A stretch of DNA of 64,000 nt, taken from the NCBI GenBank assembly GCA_041653015.1, contig JBAZGG010000004.1, positions 1 through 64,000 of the forward strand, read 5' to 3'. Both the position numbers and the translations under genes were made by a program. Positions 1-8,316 of the stretch are shown here, in pieces; the stretch's first letter is position 1, and each line of letters opens with the position of its first letter. A model generated the notes under the pieces. That model saw only the letters and a list, made by a program, of their open reading frames with translations, did not search any database and was not told the origin of the DNA. This DNA comes from JBAZGG01 sp041653015. Its GTDB lineage: Bacteria > Bacillota_I > Bacilli_A > RFN20 > CAG-826.

Positions 1-1
1 A

Positions 2-1381
2 CTGTCGAAATATGAGATTGATGTCTTAGTGCTTGAAAAAGAAAATGATGTCGGCAATGTATCGTCGATGGCGAACTCCGCCATCATCCATTCCGGATAT
101 GATCCTGAACCGGGCAGTTTAAAAGCGAAGTTCAATGTTCTCGGCAATGCGATGTTCGATCAAATCGCTGAGGAACTCGATGTCGATTTCGGTCGCATCG
201 GCTCTTTGACGATCGCCTTTAATGATGGAGATCTTAAATCGCTCGCCCTTCTAAAAGAAAGAGCGGAACAAAATGGTGTGAAAGTGGAGATATTAAGCGC
301 TGAAGAGACGTTGAAGAGCGAACCTCATCTCAATCCTGATGTCAAGGGATCTCTATACGCTCCGAGCGCTGGGATTATCAATCCGTTTACGCTGTGTGCC
401 CACGCGATGGAAAATGCCCTCGATAACGGAGTGGAGTTGCACCTGAATGAAGAAGTGATATCCCTTTCTCATCGCGAGACATATTTTCAAGTGAAGACGA
501 GCAAGGCTACCTATGAGACGAAATGCCTCGTGAATGCTTCGGGTTTACAAAGCGATTATTTCGCCGCGATGATGGGGGATAAAGGTTTTGCGATAAAGCC
601 GCGAAAAGGTGAATATTTTATTCTCGATCACTATGCTCCTCATCTCATCAATCACGTCATCTTTCCATTGCCGAGCAAACTCGGAAAAGGAATTCTCGTC
701 TCACCGACGACCAGCGGCAATTATATCATCGGTCCTTCCAGTGAAGAGATCGTTAATAGAGATGATTTTGATACGGATGCTCTAACTCTTGAAAAAGTCA
801 AAGCCTCCGCTCTCGCAATGATCCCTTCCATACCATTCAAAGAGGTGATTCGCGTCTTTTCTGGACTTCGCGCAACGCCTTCCACCCATGACTTCATCAT
901 CAAAGAAGAAGAGCAGCGCGGCATGTTCACGCTTGGAGGAATTGAATCTCCTGGCCTCGTCTCGTCTCCCGCTATCGCCCGATATGCCGTCGAAGAGTTG
1001 ATCTCGAAAAGAATAACCCTCAAGAAAAAAGAATCATATAATCCACAGATAAAAAAATATATTTCACCCAAGCGTTTATCGCTCGAAGAAAAAAATGCAT
1101 TGGTGAAGCGCAATAAAGACTATGGTCTCATCATCTGCAATTGTGAGAAAGTGACTCTAGGAGAGATCAAAGATGTCCTATCGAGAAGTCTTCCATGCCG
1201 CTCATTAAAGGCGATCAAGAAAAGAACTCGAGCGGGTTTTGGCAAATGTCAAAATGGTTTTTGTCAGAGCAAATTAGTCGCTCTTTTAAGCGATTTCTAT
1301 CACATCGACATGAAAGATGTTCTCTACGATGGCGAAGGTTCAAATATCTTAAAAGAAGAGACAAAGAGGCATCTGACATGA
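2..1381 (+). CDS. FAD-dependent glycerol-3-phosphate dehydrogenase-like protein with BFD [2Fe-2S] domain (5' truncated)
   Basis: The reading frame is open from the window edge, and the residues before the first possible start (LSKYEIDVLVLEKENDVG) match the end of a Rossmann FAD-binding fold, so the N-terminus lies outside the window. The body resembles GlpA/LhgO-type FAD oxidoreductases, with a GGIESPGL stretch near the end of the FAD domain. The last ~80 residues form a BFD-like iron-sulfur domain with cysteines in CNC and in GKCQNGFC. Its stop overlaps the start of the next gene (ATGA). With the next two genes it forms the trio known from Thermotoga TM1432-TM1434 and many Firmicutes. Anaerobic oxidation of glycerol-3-phosphate is the likely role; the exact substrate is inferred. 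Confidence 0.85.
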   Translation: MSKYEIDVLVLEKENDVGNVSSMANSAIIHSGYDPEPGSLKAKFNVLGNAMFDQIAEELDVDFGRIGSLTIAFNDGDLKSLALLKERAEQNGVKVEILSAEETLKSEPHLNPDVKGSLYAPSAGIINPFTLCAHAMENALDNGVELHLNEEVISLSHRETYFQVKTSKATYETKCLVNASGLQSDYFAAMMGDKGFAIKPRKGEYFILDHYAPHLINHVIFPLPSKLGKGILVSPTTSGNYIIGPSSEEIVNRDDFDTDALTLEKVKASALAMIPSIPFKEVIRVFSGLRATPSTHDFIIKEEEQRGMFTLGGIESPGLVSSPAIARYAVEELISKRITLKKKESYNPQIKKYISPKRLSLEEKNALVKRNKDYGLIICNCEKVTLGEIKDVLSRSLPCRSLKAIKKRTRAGFGKCQNGFCQSKLVALLSDFYHIDMKDVLYDGEGSNILKEETKRHLT

Positions 1382-2631
1382 AAAGCGTCGATGTCATCAT
1401 CATCGGTGGAGGCTCGGCAGGAATGGTCGCCGCCATTTCGTGCTACGATAGTGGAATTAAAGATATTTTAATCATTGAAAAAAATGATTATTTGGGTGGC
1501 ATTTTAAATCAGTGCATCCACAACGGATTCGGTCTCACAGAATTCAAAGAAGAGTTGACGGGACCGGAATTCATGAGCCGTTTTTCCTCTCAGATCAAGC
1601 AAAGAAAAATCCCGTATTGTCTGAACAGCTTTGTCCTCGAGATCACGAGAGAAAAAGTCGTCTCTTACGTCAATCCCATCGATGGATATGTTCAAGTGCG
1701 AGCAAAAGCGATCATCGTGGCGACGGGCTGCTATGAAAGAAGCGCTGGAGCCATCGCTATTCCTGGCTCTCGCCCGAGCGGCGTCATCACCGCCGGCAAT
1801 GCGCAATTATATCTCAATATCTACGGCTATCTCGTCGGCAAGCGCGTCTTTATTCTCGGCAGCGGAGACATCGGTCTCATCATGGCGCGTCGTCTCACTT
1901 TAGAAGGAGCGACCGTCTTAGGCGTGGCTGAACTCATGCCATATAGCAATGGCTTAAATCGAAATATCGTCCAATGTCTGAATGATTATCACATCCCGTT
2001 ATATCTCTCTCACACCGTGAGCAGAATCATCGGTAAAAATCATGTCGAAGCGATCGAAATATCGCAGGTCGATTCCTCCTTTAAAGTCATTCCGGGAAGC
2101 GAAAAGCGTTTTGATGTCGATACGCTTTTGTTGTCAGTCGGTTTAATTCCAAACAGCAATCTGCTATCCAATATCGACATCCCTCTTTCATCGACGCGAG
2201 GAGTGAAGGTCGATGAATACATGCAGAGCGAGAGCGATGGAATTTTCTCCTGCGGCAACGTTCTCCACGTTCACGATCTCGTCGATTACGTGGTGAGAGA
2301 AGCTCGTCTAGCCGGACAAGGCGCTAGCCTCTATGTCCGAGGTCTACTAGCTAAGATGAACCGCTATATCACCTGCGTGAATGGCAACGATATCGCCTAT
2401 GTCGTTCCGCAGAGAGTTCATCTCGATTCTCTCTTCGACACCGAATTCAAATTTCGCGTGCGCAAGCCTTTGCGAAATCAAGTCATCGCCTTTTATTTGA
2501 ATGATAAATTGATTAAAAAAGTGATGAAATTAGCGATTATTCCGAGCGAGATGGAAATCGTTAAAATCGATAGATCATTATTGAATCAAGAAGGAGTTTT
2601 GCGCATCGAGATGGAGGACATGGTCAAATGA
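1378..2631 (+). CDS. NAD(P)/FAD-dependent oxidoreductase, partner of the GlpA-like protein
   Basis: This 417-residue protein starts at ATG 1378, overlapping the previous stop by four bases. The frame is open further upstream, but that extension only overlaps the preceding gene. An FAD-binding GGGSAG motif lies at residues 10-15, the conserved LNQCIHNGFG block at about 43-52 (C46), and a second dinucleotide-binding motif (LGSGDIG) near residue 160. A C-terminal GNVLHVHDLVDYV segment is typical of the family. It probably moves electrons from the GlpA-like subunit to a downstream acceptor. The operon arrangement supports a complex; the electron acceptor cannot be read from the sequence. Confidence 0.85.
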   Translation: MKSVDVIIIGGGSAGMVAAISCYDSGIKDILIIEKNDYLGGILNQCIHNGFGLTEFKEELTGPEFMSRFSSQIKQRKIPYCLNSFVLEITREKVVSYVNPIDGYVQVRAKAIIVATGCYERSAGAIAIPGSRPSGVITAGNAQLYLNIYGYLVGKRVFILGSGDIGLIMARRLTLEGATVLGVAELMPYSNGLNRNIVQCLNDYHIPLYLSHTVSRIIGKNHVEAIEISQVDSSFKVIPGSEKRFDVDTLLLSVGLIPNSNLLSNIDIPLSSTRGVKVDEYMQSESDGIFSCGNVLHVHDLVDYVVREARLAGQGASLYVRGLLAKMNRYITCVNGNDIAYVVPQRVHLDSLFDTEFKFRVRKPLRNQVIAFYLNDKLIKKVMKLAIIPSEMEIVKIDRSLLNQEGVLRIEMEDMVK

Positions 2632-2978
2632 AGGAAACTATTTTAATCTGCATTGTCTGTCCTCACGGCTGCACTTTGAAAATTGATCAGGATATGAATG
2701 TGACTGGCAATTTTTGTCCACGAGGAGCGATATACGCTAAAAGCGAGATGACCAATCCGACACGCGTCGTCACTTCGACAGTCGTCATCACTTCTAAAAA
2801 AGAGAAGCGTCTGCCAGTAAAGACGATCGCTCCCATTCCTAAAAATAAGATTTTTGCAGTCATGGAAGAGATCAATAAAATAGTCGTCAAAGCTCCTCAG
2901 CACATCGGAGATGTCATCATCAGAAATGTCGCCCAAACCGCTGTCGATGTCGTCGCCACCAAAGATATCGAGCAATAG
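2628..2978 (+). CDS. DUF1667 protein (small cysteine-rich subunit)
   Basis: A 116-residue protein that overlaps the previous gene by four bases. Cysteines at positions 8, 11, 15 and 30 (ICIVCPHGC then NFCPRGA) are the DUF1667 signature and could bind an Fe-S cluster or a metal. The family is nearly always encoded directly after the two flavoproteins seen here, so it is probably the third subunit of the same dehydrogenase complex. No biochemical activity is assigned to the domain. Confidence 0.85.
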   Translation: MKETILICIVCPHGCTLKIDQDMNVTGNFCPRGAIYAKSEMTNPTRVVTSTVVITSKKEKRLPVKTIAPIPKNKIFAVMEEINKIVVKAPQHIGDVIIRNVAQTAVDVVATKDIEQ

Positions 2979-2979
2979 T

Positions 2980-3507
2980 ATGAAGATTTTGCTGACGAGC
3001 GATATTCACGGCATCGTCTCGAGCGCTGAATTCATCGCTGATATCGCCCAGAAAGAAAAGGTTGATATCGTCGTTCTTTTAGGCGATTTATTGCACGGCT
3101 ATAGCGATTCAAAAGATTATGATCCGCGAAAATGCTTTCTCATCTTGGATAATATTTCGACGAGAGTCATCGCTGTGAAAGGAAATTGCGACGATGAGGA
3201 TGATCGCTTTCACTTTTCGATGCCTATCGCGCAGAGCGCCACGCTTTTCAATCATCATTTCATCTTCACTCACGGACATATCATCGAAGCTTTTCGCCCC
3301 ACCTTCACAAAGGGAGATGTGATCTGTTTAGGCCATTCACATGTGCCGCTCATCAAGCGAACAAAAGATGGGCTATTATATTTGAATCCCGGTTCGATAT
3401 CATCGCCGCGAAGCAATTCCCCTTGCACTTATATGATGATCGAAGATGGGGAAGTTAAACTATATTCGAGAGATAACAATCTCTTGGATTCAAAAATGAT
3501 TGAGTAA
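2980..3507 (+). CDS. YfcE/MJ0936-type metallophosphoesterase
   Basis: A 175-residue protein starting at ATG 2980, one base after the DUF1667 stop; the start is chosen because the family begins MKIL-SDIHG. The dinuclear-metal motifs are all visible: SDIHG at 8-12, GDLLHG, GNCDDE, THGH and GHSH. Members hydrolyse phosphodiesters with Mn2+, but physiological substrates are poorly known. It is probably co-transcribed with the dehydrogenase genes. A new promoter follows it. Confidence 0.85.
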   Translation: MKILLTSDIHGIVSSAEFIADIAQKEKVDIVVLLGDLLHGYSDSKDYDPRKCFLILDNISTRVIAVKGNCDDEDDRFHFSMPIAQSATLFNHHFIFTHGHIIEAFRPTFTKGDVICLGHSHVPLIKRTKDGLLYLNPGSISSPRSNSPCTYMMIEDGEVKLYSRDNNLLDSKMIE

Positions 3508-3512
3508 TTGTT

Positions 3513-3540
3513 TTGATATTATGCGCAACCTGTGTATAAT
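3513..3540 (+). promoter_or_regulatory. sigma-A promoter of the RNase J-like gene
   Basis: A -35 TTGATA at 3513-3518, a 16-base spacer and a perfect -10 TATAAT at 3535-3540. A clear SD (AGGAG, 3581-3585) precedes the ATG at 3592. Confidence 0.8.
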
Positions 3541-3591
3541 TATCTCGAAGAGAGTTAAATACAATAATCGTTTATCAATAAGGAGTTTTCA

Positions 3592-5265
3592 ATGGATGAT
3601 CAAGTGAGGGTTTTCGCCCTAGGCGGACTGGACGAAAATGGCAAAAATTTACAAGTGGTGGAGATCAATCGCGATATTTTCATCATCGAGTGCGGGGTTC
3701 GCTTTCCGGACAAGATGACCCCTGGGATAGATTACATCATTCCCAATTATCATTATTTTGTGGAGAACAAATCGCGTGTTAAAGCTTACTTTTTATTGCA
3801 TGGGCACGATGACGAAATCGGTGCCTTGCCTTATATCTATAAAGAAGTGCCCGCTCCGATATACTGTTCACAGACGACGCGCGTCATGTTAATGCGCTTT
3901 GTCAAACATATCGGAATGCGAGATTTAAATTTGAATGTGCGCACTATTCAGCCCACTTCAAATGTCGAGATCAGCGGTCGATTATTCTCCTTTTTTCACA
4001 CGTGTCACAATATCGCTGATTCATCGGGTGTGGCCATCTCTACATCGCTCGGCAATATCGTCTTCACTAGCGACTACATCGTCGATAACAACGCTGAACC
4101 GCGCTATTTGCACGACATGAATGCTATCGCTAAGATCGCGGAAAAAGAGACATTGTTGCTCATGGTCGAATCGGGATATGCTGATAAGCTTGGCTACACC
4201 GCTCCAAAGCACAAATTAACTCCGCTCATCTCTCGAGCGATTGAAGAGAGCAGAGGGAGAACCTTTGTCGCTCTTTTCACCCCCAATGCCTACAACATCG
4301 GTGAAGTGTTCAAACTAGCTAATACCAATCATAAGAAGATTGTCTGCTATGATGAGGAGACCGACGAGGTGATGAACACTTTTGTCGAGACATCAGAAGA
4401 AGCTATTCCAAAGAGCACCTTCGTCTCGCGCGACGATGTGAATCGAAATCGCCCTCAAGACATCATAATTTTGGTGTGTGCCTACGGAGCGAAACTATAT
4501 CAAAAAATCGCTCTTTTGGCCAATGGTCAAGCCGATGATAAGCGCATTCAAATCAATCCGAGCGACACGTTTATTGCCGCCGCGCCAGCCAATGTGAACA
4601 ATGAGGTATCCGCTACCGATGCCATCGACGAACTGTATCGAAGCGGAGCGACGATCGTCAATCTTAAAAAAGAGTTCTTAACGATGCACGCTTCCGAAGA
4701 AGATATCAAAATGATGATCTCTATTTTCAAGCCCAAATTCTATGTTCCGGTTAAAGGCCGATTCAGATTTTTGCTCGCCAATGCTCAATTAGCGGTCAAT
4801 ATGGGCGTCAAATTGAATCACACCAACACTTTTGTTCTCGACAATGGGAATGTTTTAAACATCACGAGTTCCGGAGCGAAAATTGAACCCAATAAAATTG
4901 AAACTGGCGACTTATTAGTCGATGGAGCTGGCATCGCCAATGCCGATAATTCCGTCATTGAGGAAAGGCAGCATCTATCCGATGATGGAGTGGTGGTCAT
5001 GGCGGTCACCATCTCGAAGTCGCAACGGCTCATCATCGCTGGACCAGATGTGCAGATGCGCGGTTTCGTTTTCTTGAAAGACTCCGACAGCATCTTAAAA
5101 ACTTTGACCAATATCTTTGTCACAGCCATCAATGATTATCTCGCTAAACCTCATCGCAACATCGATGAAGCGCGACAGATTATTCGCGAGACGTGTCAAC
5201 GAATGGTAAAAAAGGAAACGGGCAAATCTCCAATCATCCTTCCTTTAATCGTTGAAATTGACTAA
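3592..5265 (+). CDS. rnjB: RNase J2-like protein with a degraded metallo-beta-lactamase active site
   Basis: A 557-residue protein with the RNase J layout: metallo-beta-lactamase, beta-CASP and a C-terminal domain ending IILPLIVEID. The zinc motif HxHxDH reads H70-G-H-D-D-E75, so its last histidine is Glu. The later HVSGHG block of active enzymes is replaced by MHASEED. The FFHTCHNIADS segment and the C-terminal half are conserved. B. subtilis RNase J2 also has a weakened motif and lies near spoIIIE, and the next gene here is ftsK/spoIIIE, so this is best read as the J2-type partner subunit. RNase J1 is not in the window. Low or absent nuclease activity is inferred. Confidence 0.85.
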   Translation: MDDQVRVFALGGLDENGKNLQVVEINRDIFIIECGVRFPDKMTPGIDYIIPNYHYFVENKSRVKAYFLLHGHDDEIGALPYIYKEVPAPIYCSQTTRVMLMRFVKHIGMRDLNLNVRTIQPTSNVEISGRLFSFFHTCHNIADSSGVAISTSLGNIVFTSDYIVDNNAEPRYLHDMNAIAKIAEKETLLLMVESGYADKLGYTAPKHKLTPLISRAIEESRGRTFVALFTPNAYNIGEVFKLANTNHKKIVCYDEETDEVMNTFVETSEEAIPKSTFVSRDDVNRNRPQDIIILVCAYGAKLYQKIALLANGQADDKRIQINPSDTFIAAAPANVNNEVSATDAIDELYRSGATIVNLKKEFLTMHASEEDIKMMISIFKPKFYVPVKGRFRFLLANAQLAVNMGVKLNHTNTFVLDNGNVLNITSSGAKIEPNKIETGDLLVDGAGIANADNSVIEERQHLSDDGVVVMAVTISKSQRLIIAGPDVQMRGFVFLKDSDSILKTLTNIFVTAINDYLAKPHRNIDEARQIIRETCQRMVKKETGKSPIILPLIVEID

Positions 5266-5318
5266 TAAAGCGTTGCTTTTAAGTGCGAATTATTCTTTTA
5301 ATATAAACTAAACATTAG

Positions 5319-5324
5319 TATAAT
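5319..5324 (+). promoter_or_regulatory. -10 element placed for a leaderless ftsK transcript
   Basis: A perfect TATAAT ends six bases before the ATG at 5331, so transcription would begin at or next to the start codon. There is no SD. The -35 region is weak (TTTTAA around 5296). Confidence 0.5.
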
Positions 5325-5330
5325 TAATCT

Positions 5331-7982
5331 ATGCCTGAAAACACGTCGACTCCCACAAATAGCAAGCCGATTAAAAAACATAATCCGATAATTATAACTT
5401 TTTTAGGCATCATTATCGCTCTATGTGGATTTATCGGTTTTTTATCGGCATCGTCCGCTGTTGTCTCTTCGCCTTTTATCTTCATCACCTATATATTCGC
5501 TTATCCGATCCTTTTCTTATTCGGCTTTGTCGGTTATTGGATCTTTTATCCCGCTCTCGTCTTCATCGGTTTTCTCATCTTTTTTAGAAGCCGCCTCACC
5601 AAGGTTAAATTCAGTTTAAAAATTGTCGGCGCCATCGCCATTTTTGTCGGTCTCTTAACGCTGTTTAGCGAACTTATCAATAATGCCGGTCCCGAAGGAT
5701 TGCTTTTTGGCAATTGTTGGGACAATTACATCACCATCTTCAATGAATGTGGTGGAGCGGCTGCGAATAGTACAGGTTTTATGCTCGCTTATAACTTGAG
5801 CGGTGGAATACTCGGCTATTTTATCGCTGGTTCGTTCAACAGCGTTTCGCCGATTATGACCTGGGTTATCGTCGGTGTCTTGATGCTCACGGGAATCATC
5901 CTCATCTTCTTAATGCAGATTTTGAAGATGTTTACCGCGATTGAAAATAAGAACAAAAAAGCGAAAGAAGAGAGTCAAATATTCGAGAATATTAAAAATA
6001 TAGATAGCGTTGGAGAAACTCTATCGCAAACTGTAGAGGAGAAGACGATTCTTCAAAGAGAGAGCGATAGCGCTCAACCAAATCAAAACTCAACCGCCAC
6101 CGTTCACGTGCAGAGCGCACCGACGCCTATTATTCCCGCTCCGGCACCAACGCCAATCCCTCCAGAAAATTCACCGGATTTAGAAACATACAATCTGCAG
6201 ATGAAATCCTTTAATAAGTCACAAGGGTTTGTCCGCGCTCATTTCTATCGCGAAGGCGACATTCCAAAAGATGATCTGTCAGAGCCGACTATCTCTAAGC
6301 AAAAACTAAATGTCGACGATGATCTTAACGCACCGAATTCCAACCTCGCCAAAGCGAAGAAATCGGATATAAAACCGATCGCTTTTGCTCGCACCGAATT
6401 CGGTAATCCCGATGAGCAGAGCGTCGGCTCAAAACCCGCTCCTGTCATCAAGAGCACGGCAAACCGCAAATTTATTTTTCCTTCTCTCGATCTTTTAAAA
6501 GATTACAATGCGACAAAGAATGAAGCGACGAATATCGAAGCGTGCCAAGAGAGAATCAAAGTCATCGACGAGACTTATTTGAATTTAGGTATCGGCGCTC
6601 ATGTCACCGGATTCACGCTCGGACCTTCAGTCACGCGTTTTGATGTGCAACCCGATGCCGATGTTCCCGTCGGGAATCTGATGCGCTATGTCCAAGATAT
6701 CTCCCGCGCTTTAAAAGGCGTTTCGGTGCGATTTGAACCTGTCGTCATGGGCAAGACGACAGCAGGATTAGAAATACCTAATGCGACGACGGCGATCGTC
6801 GGCTTTAAAGATGCGCTGAAATGCATGGGTCCAAAAGATAATGGGCGCACAATCATCTTCGGCAAGGACATCTCCGGAGAGTTCATCAAAGGAAATATCG
6901 AACAGTTTCCCCACATGCTGATCGCTGGGACGACCGGTTCTGGTAAATCAATATTTATGCATAGCATAATCATGTCGTTGATCATGCGCAATCGCCCAGA
7001 TGAAATAAAACTTTTATTAATCGACCCGAAAAAAGTTGAGATGACCCTCTATGAAAATGAGCCGCATCTCTTACGCCCGATTGTCACCGATGCGACAGAG
7101 GCTAAAAACGCTCTGGAGAAATTGGTCAAAGAGATGGATGTTCGCTATTCAAAATTCCAGGATAGCCATTGTCAAAATATTAAGCAGTATAACGAATACG
7201 CTAAAGAAAATGATTTACCGATCATGCCATATATCGTCATCATCTTTGATGAATATGCTGATATTTCTGAGAATTGCAAAGAGATTCAGCGCCCGGTCGT
7301 CATGATCGCACAAAAGGCTCGCGCCGCCGGTATTCATATGATCATCTCGACGCAGAGACCATCCGTGGATATCATCAATGGTGTCATCAAATCAAATCTA
7401 CCGACAAAAGTCGCTCTCGCTGTCAGCAGCGATACCGACTCTTTGGTCATTCTCGATCGCAAAGGAGCGGAGACGCTGCTCGGCTATGGCGATATGCTCG
7501 TCAGTTGCACCAGCGTTGCGCGCAATACTTTCTTGCGACTTCAAGGGTGCTTTGTCGACAATAAAGAGATCTTCTCAGTCGTAAACTTTTTGAAGAAGGA
7601 ATGGCCAGCCGATTACGATGAAGATTATCTCGATCTCGCCAGCGGCGGTGCCGATGGTAGTGGTGAGTCGTCAGGAGAATCATCTAATGGTGATGAATCG
7701 ATCAGCGATGACCTTTTTGATCTCGTCAGAGAATCTGTTATGACGAGAGAATATGCTTCGATCAGCTCCATTCAACGCGAATTCAGCGTCGGCTATAACC
7801 GCGCTGGAAGATTGTTTATCATGCTTAAAAATGCTGGCATCGTGGCTGCTAAGCCGGAGACCGCGTCCTCAGCAAAAGGATGCAAGGTGCTTGTCCATGC
7901 AGACGGTTATGGAAAGACGAGCGAAAATCCTGGCTCTTCCGATCTGGTTAAAACGGAGACGGTTTCAGGCGATGTTAAATAA
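5331..7982 (+). CDS. ftsK: DNA translocase FtsK/SpoIIIE
   Basis: This 883-residue protein has an N-terminal membrane part with about four segments between residues 18 and 205. A low-complexity Pro/Thr/Ser linker follows to about residue 390. The RecA-like motor has Walker A GTTGSGKS at 533-540, Walker B IIFDEYAD, and the STQRPSVDIINGVIKSN block. A C-terminal winged-helix gamma domain (from about 800) would read polar DNA sequences. FtsK/SpoIIIE pumps chromosomes through the closing septum and helps resolve dimers. It stands alone with its own promoter, directly followed by acpS. It lacks a classical SD, in line with a leaderless mRNA. Confidence 0.95.
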   Translation: MPENTSTPTNSKPIKKHNPIIITFLGIIIALCGFIGFLSASSAVVSSPFIFITYIFAYPILFLFGFVGYWIFYPALVFIGFLIFFRSRLTKVKFSLKIVGAIAIFVGLLTLFSELINNAGPEGLLFGNCWDNYITIFNECGGAAANSTGFMLAYNLSGGILGYFIAGSFNSVSPIMTWVIVGVLMLTGIILIFLMQILKMFTAIENKNKKAKEESQIFENIKNIDSVGETLSQTVEEKTILQRESDSAQPNQNSTATVHVQSAPTPIIPAPAPTPIPPENSPDLETYNLQMKSFNKSQGFVRAHFYREGDIPKDDLSEPTISKQKLNVDDDLNAPNSNLAKAKKSDIKPIAFARTEFGNPDEQSVGSKPAPVIKSTANRKFIFPSLDLLKDYNATKNEATNIEACQERIKVIDETYLNLGIGAHVTGFTLGPSVTRFDVQPDADVPVGNLMRYVQDISRALKGVSVRFEPVVMGKTTAGLEIPNATTAIVGFKDALKCMGPKDNGRTIIFGKDISGEFIKGNIEQFPHMLIAGTTGSGKSIFMHSIIMSLIMRNRPDEIKLLLIDPKKVEMTLYENEPHLLRPIVTDATEAKNALEKLVKEMDVRYSKFQDSHCQNIKQYNEYAKENDLPIMPYIVIIFDEYADISENCKEIQRPVVMIAQKARAAGIHMIISTQRPSVDIINGVIKSNLPTKVALAVSSDTDSLVILDRKGAETLLGYGDMLVSCTSVARNTFLRLQGCFVDNKEIFSVVNFLKKEWPADYDEDYLDLASGGADGSGESSGESSNGDESISDDLFDLVRESVMTREYASISSIQREFSVGYNRAGRLFIMLKNAGIVAAKPETASSAKGCKVLVHADGYGKTSENPGSSDLVKTETVSGDVK

Positions 7983-7996
7983 TAGGATGAGCGCTT

Positions 7997-8314
7997 ATGG
8001 CTTTAGGCATTGACATCGTCGACATGAATCGCATTCGCAATGCTGAGCGCTTAGCGAAATATGTTCTCAGCGATGCTGAATATGAGATTTTTTTATCGAG
8101 GAGCGATCGACTTGAGTTTTTGGCGGGTCGATTTGCCGCCAAAGAAGCTTTTTTGAAAGCGAGGCACACTGGCATCGGTTCCATTTCGTTCAAGCGAATC
8201 TCTATCATATACAACAAGGATAATGGCGCTCCAGAGCTCCACTTTGAAGATAAAATCTATGATGTTTCGATTTCACACGATGGAAAATATGCGGTGGCCG
8301 TCGTTCAAATATAA
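7997..8314 (+). CDS. acpS: holo-[acyl-carrier-protein] synthase
   Basis: A 105-residue protein with the two magnesium-binding motifs of AcpS: GIDIVD (D6) and FAAKEAF (E50). It transfers phosphopantetheine from CoA to acyl carrier protein, a step needed for fatty-acid synthesis. Length and ending are typical. An SD-like AGGATGAG precedes the ATG. It sits two bases before the pullulanase gene and is probably co-transcribed with it. Confidence 0.93.
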   Translation: MALGIDIVDMNRIRNAERLAKYVLSDAEYEIFLSRSDRLEFLAGRFAAKEAFLKARHTGIGSISFKRISIIYNKDNGAPELHFEDKIYDVSISHDGKYAVAVVQI

Positions 8315-8316
8315 AG

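Noticed and set aside
1195..1377. N-terminal extension of the second flavoprotein to a TTG/ATG at 1195
   Set aside because: This stretch is inside the GlpA-like gene and has no family similarity; ATG 1378 starts directly at the FAD-binding motif.
5266..5280. Terminator after the RNase J-like gene (AAAGC-GTT-GCTTT)
   Set aside because: The stem is only five pairs with a 3-base loop and no independent T-run.
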